A stretch of 64,000 nt of DNA from Streptomyces sp. HSG2 (GTDB lineage Bacteria; Actinomycetota; Actinomycetes; Streptomycetales; Streptomycetaceae). The DNA is taken from positions 2,480,001 through 2,544,000 of the forward strand of contig NZ_CP066801.1 in the NCBI RefSeq assembly GCF_016598575.1, read 5' to 3'. This document shows positions 35,505 to 44,865 of this stretch, in pieces; position 1 is the stretch's first letter; the number at the start of each line of letters is the position of its first letter. The notes beneath the pieces are model-generated. The model was not told the origin of the DNA. It searched no databases and saw only the letters and a list, made by a program, of their open reading frames with translations. The translations under genes and the position numbers were made by a program.

Positions 35505-36641
35505 GTGGACTTCACCTTCACCGAGGAGCAGCGGGCCGCCGCGGAGGCCGCCAAGGGCGTCTTCGCCTCCGTCGCACCCGACGCGGTGACCAGTCCGACG
35601 CTCGCGCCGGGAGCCGTCGCCGAAGGATGGGACACACCCCTGTGGACGCGGCTGGCCAAGGCGGACCTGCTGGGTCTGCCCCTGAGAGCCCCCCACGGTT
35701 CCGGGCTGGACACGATCGCCCTGTGCCTCGTGCTCAGGGAGTCCTCCCGGGTACTGGCCCGCGTGCCACTCCTGGAGAACAGCGCGGCGGCGGTGGCCGT
35801 CCAGAGACACGCCCCTTCCGACCCGGGAGACGACCTGCTCCAGCGGGTGGCGCGCGGAGAGTCGGTGTTGACGGTGGCCTCCCACGGTCGGACCGGTCAC
35901 GAGCCCGCCGAACTCGCGGTCTCCGCGCGACGGAACGGCGCCCGGTGGGTGCTGGACGGTATCCAGACCGCCGTACCGTGGGCGTTCGACGCGGACGTCG
36001 TCCTCGTACCGGCGTGCGCCGAGGACGGACGGCCGGTGGTGGCCCTGGTCGACCGCGAGCAGCCGGGAATCGAACTCGTCGAGCAGGTCTCCACGTCGGG
36101 TGAACGACTCGGCGAACTACGCCTTCGCTCCACCGAGATCGCCACCCGCGACATGCTGACCGGCGAGGGGGTCTGGGACGACCTGCGGGACCTGCTGACG
36201 ATAGGCACGTGCGCCCTGGCCCTCGGGCTGGGAGAACGCGTGTTGCGCATGACCGGCGAGTACACCGGCGAACGGGAGCAGTTCGGCCACCCCCTCGCCA
36301 CGTTCCAGGCCGTCGCCATGCAGGCGGCGGACCGCTACATCGACCTCCGGGCGATGGAGGTGACTCTCTGGCAAGCGGCATGGCGCCTGGACTCCGCAAC
36401 GGACGGCCCACTTCCCACCCGCGCGGACGTGGCGGTGGCCAAGATCTGGGCCGCGGAGGGGGTGCGCCGCGTGGTCCAGACGGCGCAGCACCTGCACGGC
36501 GGATTCGGCGCGGACGTGGACTGCGTCCTTCACCGGTATCACGCCTGGGCCAAGCACCTCGAACTTGCCCTCGGCCCCTCCTCGGCCCACGAGGAGGTGT
36601 TGGGCGACCTGCTGGCGGCCCACCCCATGGCGATCAACTGA
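35505..36641 (+). CDS. acyl-CoA dehydrogenase family protein (divergent)
   Basis: A 378-residue protein of the short acyl-CoA dehydrogenase fold. The N-terminus MDFTFTEEQRAAAEAAKGVF and the C-terminal RVVQTAQHLHGGFGADVDCVLHRYHAWAKHLEL region are family-like. The central FAD signature (TEPxAGSD type) is not recognisable, and the usual catalytic Glu near the C-terminus is not evident, so it may be a non-catalytic partner of a heteromeric dehydrogenase. The GTG start follows TCTGGAGGATC. Position behind a paa-type operator hints at aromatic or fatty acyl-CoA metabolism. Confidence 0.82.
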   Translation: MDFTFTEEQRAAAEAAKGVFASVAPDAVTSPTLAPGAVAEGWDTPLWTRLAKADLLGLPLRAPHGSGLDTIALCLVLRESSRVLARVPLLENSAAAVAVQRHAPSDPGDDLLQRVARGESVLTVASHGRTGHEPAELAVSARRNGARWVLDGIQTAVPWAFDADVVLVPACAEDGRPVVALVDREQPGIELVEQVSTSGERLGELRLRSTEIATRDMLTGEGVWDDLRDLLTIGTCALALGLGERVLRMTGEYTGEREQFGHPLATFQAVAMQAADRYIDLRAMEVTLWQAAWRLDSATDGPLPTRADVAVAKIWAAEGVRRVVQTAQHLHGGFGADVDCVLHRYHAWAKHLELALGPSSAHEEVLGDLLAAHPMAIN

Positions 36642-36749
36642 GGAAGGAGAGGCGGCCACCCCGGAGGGGCCCCACCCCTGCGGCATCCGTCCTCCACCGA
36701 CGTCGTCGGCCGCCCGGAGGCCGGCCCGTCGCCGCCACGACTTCGCCCG

Positions 36750-37097
36750 CTACAGCACCTGCCCCGGCTCGTCTCGTTCCGTGACGACGGGCCGGCCGGT
36801 GGCGGCCCAGACCTGCATGCCGCCCGCCACGTTGACCGCGTCCACCCCGCGCTGAATCAGGTACTGCGTGACCTGTGCCGACCGCCCACCGCTCCGGCAG
36901 ATCACATGGATCCGCCCGTTCGGCGGGGCCGCCGCGCTCAATTCGTCGTAGCGAGCCACGAACTCGCTGACGGGAAGGTGCACCGCGCCCCGGGCGTGGC
37001 CCGCCCGCCATTCGTCGATCTCCCGGACATCCAGCAGGAAGTCGTCGTCCCCGAGATGCGTGACCTCTACAGTGGGCACACCGGCTGCGAAACTCAT
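36750..37097 (-). CDS. rhodanese-like domain protein
   Basis: A 115-residue single-domain rhodanese. The active-site loop is ICRSGGRS, with the persulfide cysteine. LLDVREIDEWRAGHARGAVHLP and NVAGGMQVWAATGRPV are standard CH2A/CH2B flanks. It probably transfers sulfur in the cytosol; the partner is unknown. The ATG at 37097 was chosen as the first start before conserved sequence. It is convergent with the acyl-CoA dehydrogenase. Confidence 0.9.
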   Translation of the reverse strand: MSFAAGVPTVEVTHLGDDDFLLDVREIDEWRAGHARGAVHLPVSEFVARYDELSAAAPPNGRIHVICRSGGRSAQVTQYLIQRGVDAVNVAGGMQVWAATGRPVVTERDEPGQVL

Positions 37098-37155
37098 GCC
37101 TCCGACGCTACCGGAAGGCAGGGCCACTGCCACGCCCTCGCCGAGCACGGCCTCG

Positions 37156-38004
37156 CTACGGCCGTCCCACCAGATCCGCGAGCTCCGCCTCTCGCTCGGC
37201 CACCTGGCCCTCCAATCGCTCCGCGATCTCCTCCAACAACCGGTCCGGATCATCGGGCGCCAACCGCAGCATGGCCCCTACGGGTCCCTCTTCCAACTCC
37301 CGCGCGACCTTGGTCAGAAGGTCCTTGCGCCGCGAGAGCCACTCCAGACGGGCATACAGTTCCTCGGCCCGACCAGCGACGGGACAAGGAGGCCGAGGTC
37401 CCGACTCCCACTCCGCGGAGAGCTCGCGCAGCCCACCCTCGTCCGCCCGTGCGTAGGCCGCGTTGACCCGTGTGATGAACTCCTCCCGGCGCACCCGGTC
37501 CGGCTCGTCCCGCGCCAGGTCGGGATGGGCCCCGCGCACCAGCTCGCGATAGAGACGACGGACCTCCTCCGGAGGCCGGACGCGCCGCGGCGGCCTGACA
37601 GGCCGGTCGGTGAGCATCGCGACGGCCTCCGGGAACAGCCCCTCCCCGTCCATCCAACCGTGCAGCAGTTCCTCGACGCCGGGCAGCGGGGCCAGACGCT
37701 CCCGTGCCTCGTCGGCGCGCCGACGGTCCTCCGCATCGCCGCTTCGGGCGGCGCGCTCCGCGAGAAGACGAGCATCCAACTCTTCCAACCGCGCGTACAG
37801 CGGACCCAACCGCTGATGGTGAAGTCGGGAGAAGTTCTCCACCTCGACCCGGAAGGTCTCCACCGCGATCTCGTACTCGATCAGCGCCCTTTCGGCCGAC
37901 CGCACGGCCCGCTCCAACCGATCCTCGGGGCGGGCGTCTTGTCCTGGCGGCACCGACCCTTCAGGGGGTCCGCCATCGGCCTGTTCAGCTTCCGGGATCG
38001 TCAC
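37156..38004 (-). CDS. J-domain (DnaJ-like) protein
   Basis: A 282-residue protein with a degenerate central J-domain. RLYRELVRGAHPDLARDEPDRVRREEFITRVNAAYARAD contains the HPD tripeptide needed to stimulate an Hsp70 (near residue 160). Flanking regions are long charged helices, probably coiled coil (LERAVRSAERALIEYEIAVETFRVEVENF; EELYARLEWLSRRKDLLTKVARELEE). No zinc-finger or client domain is present. The Hsp70 partner and client are unknown. Confidence 0.8.
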   Translation of the reverse strand: MTIPEAEQADGGPPEGSVPPGQDARPEDRLERAVRSAERALIEYEIAVETFRVEVENFSRLHHQRLGPLYARLEELDARLLAERAARSGDAEDRRRADEARERLAPLPGVEELLHGWMDGEGLFPEAVAMLTDRPVRPPRRVRPPEEVRRLYRELVRGAHPDLARDEPDRVRREEFITRVNAAYARADEGGLRELSAEWESGPRPPCPVAGRAEELYARLEWLSRRKDLLTKVARELEEGPVGAMLRLAPDDPDRLLEEIAERLEGQVAEREAELADLVGRP

Positions 38005-38168
38005 CCGACCAGCCTAGGTCACGGCCGGACCCATGCCGGTCCGCTCGCCGCCCCGCCCCCGGACAACCACGACAACGCGGAGGCGCGGGAGCCGAACCGC
38101 CACCTGTCACTCCCGGGCGGCGTCGACGGTGTGCCTGGGGCGAGACGTCCGGGGCGGCCCCTCGGCCC

Positions 38169-39599
38169 TCACACCCCCATCTCGGCCGCCACTCGACCGC
38201 CACGCACCGCCGCCACCAAGTCGGCGTGATCGGCCTCGGTCCGGTCCGCGTAGGCGAGGGCGAAGACGGCCCCGGCTTCGTCGAGTTCGTCGCTCTTGCC
38301 GCAGTACGCGGCGAGGAGTCTCGGGTCGACGGTGTGCGCGTGCGCGCGAGCGAGGAGCGCCCCGGTCATCCGCGCGTAGTCGTCGATCTGATCCGCCGCG
38401 AGAGCGGCCGGGTCGACACTGCCCTTCCGATTGCGGAACTGCCTTACCTGGAAGGGACGTCCGTCGACGGAGGTCCAGCCCAACAGGACGTCGCTGACCA
38501 CCTGCATCCGCTTCTGACCGCTCACCACGCGCCGACCCTCGTGCTCCACCTCGGGCACGGCGAAGCCCACCGACCCCAGGTGGGGTGACAACACCGAGGT
38601 GCGAGCCTCCTTGACCTGCAACACCAGTGGCCGGCCCCGGTGGTCCAGCAGCAGTACGACGTAGGACCGGGTCCCGACACTCCCGGTGCCGACGACCCGA
38701 AAGGCCACATCCCGCACCGCGTAACGGGCGAGCAACGGATGCCGATCCTCCGGGACCGTGCGCAGGTAAGGCCCCAGGGCCGCCACGACCGCCGCCGCCT
38801 CCCGGTCGGGGACCCTGCGCAGCACCGGAGGCGCGTCCACGAAGCGCCGACCCCCGTCCGGGGCGGGCTCGGTCGACTTGGCCGCGAAGCGCCCGCTGGT
38901 GTTGGCCCGCGCCTTCTCCGACACCCGTTCCAGGATGCCGAGCAGATCGTGGGCGTCGGCGTGCGAGACCAACTCCTCGTCCGCGATGGCGTTCCACGCG
39001 TCCAGCGCCGGCAACCTTGCCAACAGACGCATGGTTCGTCGGTAGGAGCCCACCGCGTCGTAGGCGGCCTCCCGGCAGGTCTCGTCGTCGGCTCCGGCCT
39101 CCCGCCCCGCCGACACCAGCGACACGGCCAACCGCTTCAGATCCCACTCCCAGGGGCCGTGGACCGTCTCGTCGAAGTCGTTCAGGTCAATCACCAGGTC
39201 GCCACGGGCATCCCCGTACAGACCGAAGTTCGCGGCGTGCGCGTCACCGCACAACTGGGCGCCGACCCCGGTCACGGGAGTGCGGGCCAAGTCGTACGCC
39301 ATCAGCCCGGCCGCCCCCCGCAGGAACGCGAACGGCGTCGCCGCCATCCGTCCGACGCGAATCGGGGTCAGCTCGGGGATCCTCCCCCGGCCGGATTCCT
39401 CGACAGCGCGTACCGCCCCCGGCCGCGCCGGGTCCCATACCACGCGCGCGTGCGCCGACCGCGGCACGCTCACCCGCAGCGCCTTGCCCCGCGCCTTGGG
39501 GGAGTCGGTCGCGGGCCATCCCGCGAAACCCGGCACCGAGGGCAACCGGTCCTCGCCGCCGGCACACTCCGTCCCCGCCCCGCTGATCCCCTCCGCCAT
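38169..39599 (-). CDS. DUF2252 domain-containing protein
   Basis: A 476-residue protein of a kinase-like fold family of unknown function. Typical blocks are FLRGAAGLMAYDLARTPVTGVGAQLCGDAHAANFGLYGDARGDLVIDLNDFDETVHGPWEWDLKRLAVSL, with GDAHAANFG and DLNDFDE resembling kinase catalytic and metal loops. FRVVGTGSVGTRSYVVLLLDH and LLARAHAHTVDP follow. The ATG at 39599 (MAEGISGAG) was chosen because upstream sequence is Arg-rich and non-coding in character. Confidence 0.88.
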   Translation of the reverse strand: MAEGISGAGTECAGGEDRLPSVPGFAGWPATDSPKARGKALRVSVPRSAHARVVWDPARPGAVRAVEESGRGRIPELTPIRVGRMAATPFAFLRGAAGLMAYDLARTPVTGVGAQLCGDAHAANFGLYGDARGDLVIDLNDFDETVHGPWEWDLKRLAVSLVSAGREAGADDETCREAAYDAVGSYRRTMRLLARLPALDAWNAIADEELVSHADAHDLLGILERVSEKARANTSGRFAAKSTEPAPDGGRRFVDAPPVLRRVPDREAAAVVAALGPYLRTVPEDRHPLLARYAVRDVAFRVVGTGSVGTRSYVVLLLDHRGRPLVLQVKEARTSVLSPHLGSVGFAVPEVEHEGRRVVSGQKRMQVVSDVLLGWTSVDGRPFQVRQFRNRKGSVDPAALAADQIDDYARMTGALLARAHAHTVDPRLLAAYCGKSDELDEAGAVFALAYADRTEADHADLVAAVRGGRVAAEMGV

Positions 39600-40344
39600 C
39601 GTCGTCGTCCTCCCCGAGACCGTCTCCGCGCGCGCGGATCTCCGGCCCGGAGCCCGCGTGTCCCGCGAGGGAGTCACGCCGCGCAGGTGTCGCGCCGCCC
39701 TCCCCACAGCGGGACCGGCCCCACCGTACGCCCCGGCGCGCGCCCGTGTGGCTCGGGCTCGCACCACTCTCGACAGCCTCCTCACCCGTACGGCGCGCCG
39801 GCCGTTCGGTCGCTCTGCCCAGCGGAGGGGAATCCACTCACCACTGCCCCGCGTCATCGTCTCCCCCCACCCGCCCCGGTCCCCGCCCTCCCCGACCTGG
39901 ACGTCGAACCGGCCCGACGGTGGCCTTCACACCTGCTCAGGATCGACGGCGTACGTCGGAGCCGCGGTCTGCGGCGGCACTCTCCATGTCCGACCCTCCA
40001 CGCTGCCCTGACCGAGGACGGCCGGGCCGTACGTCGAGCCGGCCGTGGCCCTGATCGTTCGGGGATCGCTCTCGCTGATCACGCTCACGCGCCCTCCACG
40101 CGAAGACGCTTCACTCGCCACGAGCAAGCCGGCTCTCCGCGGTTCTGGTGCCACGAGCGGCGAACTCGCCGAGAAACCCAAGATCACCGGGCAGGCGCGC
40201 GGCCGGGAGTCGAACTACTTCCGCCCGCCACCATCGAGGTCGGGCGACCGGAGGCTGAGAGAGACATCACACCTCCGAGTCGCGTTCGCCGGTCCGAACC
40301 CACCCGCGCGGACCCCCCGGACTTCCGGCTCCGACGCGAACAAA
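39600..40344. other. gene-free stretch before the accessory region
   Basis: About 745 bp between the DUF2252 start and the 40-bp palindrome. It should carry the DUF2252 promoter. A leftward 86-codon frame with a GTG start (39927-40187) has no ribosome site and no recognised family, so it was not called. Nothing else supportable is seen. Confidence 0.5.
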
Positions 40345-40384
40345 GGAGACGGCTCTCGTCGTGATCACGACGAGAGCCGTCTCC
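40345..40384. terminator. perfect 40-bp palindrome at the left edge of the accessory region
   Basis: Two 20-bp arms with no spacer, centred at TGA|TCA. The left arm starts GGAGACGGCTCTCGTC. The leftward strand continues TTTGTT, so it can act as an intrinsic terminator for leftward transcripts from the IS region. Its 12-bp centre TCGTGATCACGA is identical to that of the palindrome at 55326-55365. Confidence 0.7.
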
Positions 40385-40471
40385 ATATGTATTGTGGGGC
40401 ACCGACGAAACGCGCTGTTCAGGGCCTATTCGACACCCGTTGAAGATCGCTTCCCGCGCTGATGTATTGAG

Positions 40472-42130
40472 CCTGGATCCACCGCGTGAATTCTCGTCTC
40501 CGGTATCCGGCGGGCTCGGGGTGATCTTTCGGGGTGCGGGCAGCACGATGGGCCGGGTGGCCGTCCGGTGCGGGGTCTCCGAGGTTTTTCAGGTCGTGGG
40601 TGGTCAGGTCGGCTGCGTGGTTCAGGTGAGCATGCGCTGGCCGGTGGCGGTCCACAGGTCGGTGAAGTCGTCACACCAGCGCCAGCGTTCGGGCAGGTGG
40701 AGGGTGAGGCGGCGGGCTCCGGTGGCGATCCGGGCGGGGATGTTGATGAGGTGGCGGCGGATGGTGCCGGTCCTCGCCTTGGCGTGGAAGGCGGAGGCGA
40801 GGTGGCCGCTCGCACGGGTGAGGTTGTAGGCGGTGGCGGCCAGGGTCAACCAGGCGGCGTTCGCGGTGAACTTCCCCGAGGGCAGGTGGGCGAGGGCGGA
40901 GTCTTCCAGGTCGGCGAAGACCTGCTCGATGACGGCGTGTTCGCGGTGCATCGGCTCGGCCTGAGCGAGGACGAAGGGGCTGTCGGTGAAGATCACATGG
41001 TGGCGCCAGACCCCGAACAGTTCGGCCTGGCCGGCGGGCACGCCGGTGGGGTTCAGCCGCTTCACGCGGCGCACGATGAGCCGTGCGGTGGTGTGGAACG
41101 CCTTCTTCTTGCTGGTGAACGCGGTGAAGGGGATCTCGGTGATCTCGGCGTCGGAGATCCAGCGTTCCTCCTCGGCGTCCCAGACGGCGCTGGCGTACTT
41201 GATCGGCGTCCAAGCGTCCTCGGGGATGCCCGCGATGGCCTCGCGGATGGTCTTCTTGACCGCGACGGCCAGAGAGAACGCGGCGCCGGCCTTGCGGCAC
41301 ACATCGACGACCTTGTGGGAGAAGTACGCCGAGTCCGCGCGGACGACGACTTGGGCGGTGATGCCCATGGCCCGGACCGTGGCCAGTGCCTCGCGCAGCA
41401 GACTCGCCGCGCCCTTGCCGGAGCCTGCCGAACCCTTGCGCAGCCTGGTGGCCACGATCACGGGGGCGCAGGTGGACGTCTTCACGGTGACGATCTGGAA
41501 GTGCAGCCCGCGCTGCTTGGTGTAGCCGAAGGAGGCGCCCTGCTTGGCAGGGCCGTAGACCTGCTTGACCTTGGAGTCGATGTCCACGAACACCACCTCG
41601 TCCCGCTTCGGGATGAGGCCGGTGTGCGCGGCCAGGCGGCAGGTGAACGCCCGTGCAGCGGACTCCAGTTGGCGCACATGCCCCCAGGTGAAGGCACGCA
41701 GGAAACTGCCCAGCGTGGAGGGCGCCCGCACCCCGCCGAACAGGCGCGGCAGCCCGCCGTGACGCAGTATGTCCAGGTCGTCGATGCTGTCCGCCCCGGC
41801 GACCATGCCGCCCACGATCGACATCGCTTTCGCGTCGGCGGCCGTACCGGCCCCGTTCTTCGCAGTGGTCAGGTGGACCTTCTCGGCCACCAGAGCGGGC
41901 AGACCGCACCGCTCGGCCAGCCGGAACGTCGGGACCAGCCCGGCGTGCGCGATCAGGTCAGGGTCGTCGAACGCGGCGAAGAGCTCCGCGGGCCTGTGGG
42001 AGACTTTCACTTACGAGGTGCCTTGCTTCGTGGGACTGGTGTGGGCGTAGGAACTCCCATCGTCCCAGGTCAGCAGGCACCTCTTCTCTTTTCATCGCCC
42101 GCAGGCCGAGTATCACGCGGTGGATCCAGG
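40472..42130 (-). mobile_element. IS1380 family insertion sequence (complete)
   Basis: Perfect 18-bp terminal inverted repeats CCTGGATCCACCGCGTGA (40472-40489) and its complement (42113-42130). The 5-bp target duplication TTGAG flanks it at 40467-40471 and 42131-42135. Length 1,659 bp and one intact transposase are normal for the family, so it is a recent, probably active insertion. Confidence 0.9.
40622..42010 (-). CDS. IS1380 family transposase
   Basis: A 462-residue DDE transposase. Conserved segments include VFVDIDSKVKQVYGPAKQGASFGYTKQRGLHF with the first Asp, VVVRADSAYFSHKVVDVCRKAGA with the second Asp, and REHAVIEQVFADLEDSALAHLPSGKFTANAAWL towards the catalytic Glu. Full length with no frameshift. 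It lies inside terminal repeats with a target duplication. Confidence 0.92.
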   Translation of the reverse strand: MKVSHRPAELFAAFDDPDLIAHAGLVPTFRLAERCGLPALVAEKVHLTTAKNGAGTAADAKAMSIVGGMVAGADSIDDLDILRHGGLPRLFGGVRAPSTLGSFLRAFTWGHVRQLESAARAFTCRLAAHTGLIPKRDEVVFVDIDSKVKQVYGPAKQGASFGYTKQRGLHFQIVTVKTSTCAPVIVATRLRKGSAGSGKGAASLLREALATVRAMGITAQVVVRADSAYFSHKVVDVCRKAGAAFSLAVAVKKTIREAIAGIPEDAWTPIKYASAVWDAEEERWISDAEITEIPFTAFTSKKKAFHTTARLIVRRVKRLNPTGVPAGQAELFGVWRHHVIFTDSPFVLAQAEPMHREHAVIEQVFADLEDSALAHLPSGKFTANAAWLTLAATAYNLTRASGHLASAFHAKARTGTIRRHLINIPARIATGARRLTLHLPERWRWCDDFTDLWTATGQRMLT

Positions 42131-42153
42131 TTGAGGCGGAACTGTTCAGTTGC

Positions 42154-42290
42154 CTATTCGAGGGTGTAGCGGACGTGGCGGGCGTGGAAGTAGCCGCGGA
42201 CGTGGTGGGGCTGTTGCTGTCGGCGGTGGAGGAAGCGTCGGGTTTCGCGGGCGAGGTCGTCGACCGAACGGGCCCCGGGCGGCGTGGACT
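42154..42290 (-). pseudogene. C-terminal remnant of a transposase-like protein
   Basis: Leftward frame ending ...SVDDLARETRRFLHRR...ARHVRYTLE then stop at 42154. It is cut on its upstream side by the IS1634-like terminal repeat at 42291. It has the look of a transposase C-terminus, but I cannot name the family. A sequence like its stop-codon region (CTGTTCAG-GCCTATTCGA) recurs at 40415-40433 on the far side of the IS1380. Confidence 0.4.
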
Positions 42291-44267
42291 GGCCCGGGTT
42301 CCGCAGTTGATGTAGCGGTATAGTCCGTAGATTCGGGTGTTGACGTGCGGAAACGCGCCGTCGGCTGGTGGGACGGCGTGTATCTAGGGCCGGTGGTTCG
42401 TGCTGGTCAGCGGCTCGCGGGGGCGAGCTGGTAGATCCGTGGCGGTGGGTCGAGCTTGAGGGCGTTCAGCAGGTCGCGTTGGGGTTTGGTGATCTCGGTG
42501 CGCTGCTGGAAGGTGCCGGCGGGGCCGGTGAAGGTGCCGAGCTTGATGCGGTCGAGTTCGTGGCGCAGTGTCGGCCAGGTCTGTCCGGTCTGGGTCTCGG
42601 CGATGCGGGCCAGGAGCAGGGCGAGCCAGCAGAGCAGAACGTGAGCGCGTATGCGCTCTTCCTTGCGGTGGAAGACCGGTCGCAGGTCGATGACCTGCTT
42701 CATGTCCCGCCAGCCCCGTTCAACTTCGAGGAGTTGCTTGTAACCGAGCGCGATGTCCTCGCTGGTCATCTTGGGGTCGGAGGTGCGCAGCAGGTACTTG
42801 CCGTCCAGGTTCTCCTCGGCCTTGATCTTCGCGGCGGCGATGCGCAGCAGCCCGCCGGGCGTGACGCGCAGGTAGCGGTTGAGGCCGGGCTTGGTGGAGA
42901 TCACCCCGCGCAACTCGGCGCGCTTGGCCGGGGTGAGCTTGTCGGTGTTGTCGATCAGGTCGGTGAGGTGGGCGACGAGGCGGTCTCTGACCTTCGCGTC
43001 GCGGTCGGCGGCGTCAGAGTTGAAGCAGATGACGAACCGTTCGTCCTCGCGGATGCGGACCTCCTTGACCCGCAGGTTGTCCCGGAAGTCCTGGTAACGG
43101 CCCTGGCGGGCCAGCGCCTCGGTGGCCTCGGCCGATCCGGAGCGCAGCTTCTCGCCGATGATGTAGTGGTGATCGGCCGTGCGGAGGTGGTGGCGGTTGC
43201 GTTCGGAGGCGAAGCCGCGGTCGGCGACCCACACGATCCGGGAGAGGGTCCAGTCGCGCATGTCGTCCTTGACCTGCCTGATCAGCGCCGAGTCGCTGGT
43301 GCAGCCGGGCCAGGACCACACCCGCACCGGGATGCCGGTGCGGGTGACGGCCATCCCGATCACGACCTGCGGGAGATCATCACGGTGGTCCTTGGACTTG
43401 CCGAACGACCGGAAGCCCCGTACTTGGTGCTCGTCGGTCGCCTCGTTCTCGCCGACGGGCCGGCCCTGCTCGTCGCGGGCGACGGCTTCGTCGGCGTCCT
43501 CGGTCTCGAAGTAGGTGGAGGTGGTGTCGAAGAACAGCAGGTCGACCTCCAGGTTGAGGAGGTTGGCGACCTGGTGGAACACCTCTTCCTCAAGCGCGGC
43601 GGAGATCTCGAGCAGCCAGTCCATCGCCCGGTAGCAGGCGTCGTCGCTGGTGGCGGGCAGCCCGTCGATCGCGACGTCGTCATTGACCCACCGGGCCGCC
43701 GCGAGCTTCGACGACGGCGCCAGGGCCCGGTTGGCGACCAGCGCGAACAGCACCCGCTCCGCGCTGGCATCGAGACGACGCTTCTTGAGCAGCCGTTTCA
43801 TCGCCTTGCCGATCTGAAGCTGCTGCCAGAGCCCGTCCAGCACCCAGGTGCCGCCCAGCGGCCGGGACTCCACGAACACCAGACCGTCGGCCGCCGCGGA
43901 CAGAGCGGCATCGGGGTCCAGGAACCGGGTCACCGAGGCCACCAGCCGCTGCAGCGCTTCTCGGTTGGAGGCGTCCTCCCGGCCGAAGTTGTAGATGACC
44001 TGCGCCTTGGACCGCTTCGCCGCCGGGTCCCACACGTTGTGCGCCAGCTGCAGGTAGCGCACCACCGTGCCGTCCTTGTTCCGCCGAGGAGTCGACCGCA
44101 GATACATGGACTAGAACCTAGCGCTACAACCCAAGGCAGGGACGGGAAAGCGCCTACAAGCGTGTATCTAGGCCGAAACTCGATTCCCGCCAGCCGTCAC
44201 ACCGCTGACCAGCAGGTTCGACCTCACCCGCGGCCCAGAACCCCGATTAACTGCGGAACCCGGGCCA
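42291..44267 (-). mobile_element. IS1634 family insertion sequence (complete)
   Basis: Perfect 19-bp outer inverted repeats TGGCCCGGGTTCCGCAGTT (42291-42309; complement at 44249-44267). The similarity resumes 71 bp inside both ends with CGGCTGG(T/C)GGGA, so the ends are imperfect inverted repeats of about 85 bp. 1,977 bp with one intact transposase. No short target duplication was found. A 13-bp direct repeat GCGTGTATCTAGG lies near each end (42376-42388, 44160-44172). Confidence 0.75.
42407..44107 (-). CDS. IS1634 family transposase
   Basis: A 566-residue DDE transposase. The N-terminus RNKDGTVVRYLQLAHNVWDPAAKRSKAQVIYNFGRED is characteristic of IS1634 proteins. Catalytic-region segments are DLLFFDTTSTYFETED, RIVWVADRGFASERNR and LLEVERGWRDMKQVIDLRPVFHRKEERIRAHV with the final acidic residues. 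Full length, no frameshift. Confidence 0.9.
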   Translation of the reverse strand: MYLRSTPRRNKDGTVVRYLQLAHNVWDPAAKRSKAQVIYNFGREDASNREALQRLVASVTRFLDPDAALSAAADGLVFVESRPLGGTWVLDGLWQQLQIGKAMKRLLKKRRLDASAERVLFALVANRALAPSSKLAAARWVNDDVAIDGLPATSDDACYRAMDWLLEISAALEEEVFHQVANLLNLEVDLLFFDTTSTYFETEDADEAVARDEQGRPVGENEATDEHQVRGFRSFGKSKDHRDDLPQVVIGMAVTRTGIPVRVWSWPGCTSDSALIRQVKDDMRDWTLSRIVWVADRGFASERNRHHLRTADHHYIIGEKLRSGSAEATEALARQGRYQDFRDNLRVKEVRIREDERFVICFNSDAADRDAKVRDRLVAHLTDLIDNTDKLTPAKRAELRGVISTKPGLNRYLRVTPGGLLRIAAAKIKAEENLDGKYLLRTSDPKMTSEDIALGYKQLLEVERGWRDMKQVIDLRPVFHRKEERIRAHVLLCWLALLLARIAETQTGQTWPTLRHELDRIKLGTFTGPAGTFQQRTEITKPQRDLLNALKLDPPPRIYQLAPASR

Positions 44268-44628
44268 GGCGGCGCAACGACTTCGTCGTCCACGTCAGCG
44301 GCTTCATCGGGTCGCCCCGCGTGTTGTCCTCGACCAGCTCCAGCAGGGCCGGCACCAGGCCCGGGTCCTTGTCCGCCAGGGCCGGACGGCCCGCTCCCGG
44401 CCGTCGCACCCGCCTGTCCGGCTCCGCGACGGCGTCGAGTTCGGCCAGGCCCCGGCCGACGCACCCCTTCGAAACCCCCGCAGCCCGCGCCACCGCGGCG
44501 ATCCCGCCGTGCCCCAGCTGCCGGGCCTCCGCGCCGTAGAGGATCCGGCGCTGCCGCTCATTCAGATACGGCGTCACCGCCTCGAGCTTCGCCCGTAACG
44601 ACCCCGTCGATCCATCAAAGCGCCTCAT
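44224..44628 (-). pseudogene. ISAzo13 family transposase, N-terminal fragment
   Basis: The 134-codon frame begins ERQRRILYGAEARQLGHGGIAAVARAAGVSKGCVGRGLAELDAV and runs to GDPMKPLTWTTKSLRRLA, the typical ISAzo13 N-terminal region (HTH and RRPGAGR linker). After LRRLA the sequence enters the terminal repeat of the IS1634 element (44267). Full proteins have roughly 400 residues, so about two thirds is lost and no continuation is seen on the other side of that IS. Confidence 0.8.
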
Positions 44629-44865
44629 ACCACATCAACGAGCCCAACTACCCCAAGCAACCCACTAAATCATCGACGACCACGTCGGCACCACACCCCA
44701 GCGCTCTCGTCCGTCACGTCCGAATCGTCAACGATCGACTCGCTCGGACTTTGATGGGCCGATGGTCTCTCGCGAGCACCGGGCGACTCGCAGGCCAGCA
44801 CGTGCGAACGACGCGCTGACGCGGCGTGAAGGAGGAGGGCGGGCGGTGAGGAGTGGAATCCTGCG

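Noticed and set aside
39927-40187. An 86-codon leftward frame with GTG start
   Set aside because: No ribosome site, no recognised family, only moderate third-position GC, and it lies next to an IS-rich region.
40200-40230. A tRNA T-arm-like sequence (GGGAGTCGAACTA)
   Set aside because: Flanking bases do not pair as a T-stem and no acceptor or anticodon arm can be built, so no tRNA remnant was called and no attachment-site repeat of tRNA-Leu was found.
42376-44172. 13-bp direct repeat GCGTGTATCTAGG as target duplication of the IS1634 element
   Set aside because: The repeats lie inside the 19-bp inverted ends, so they are more likely internal element sequence than a target duplication.
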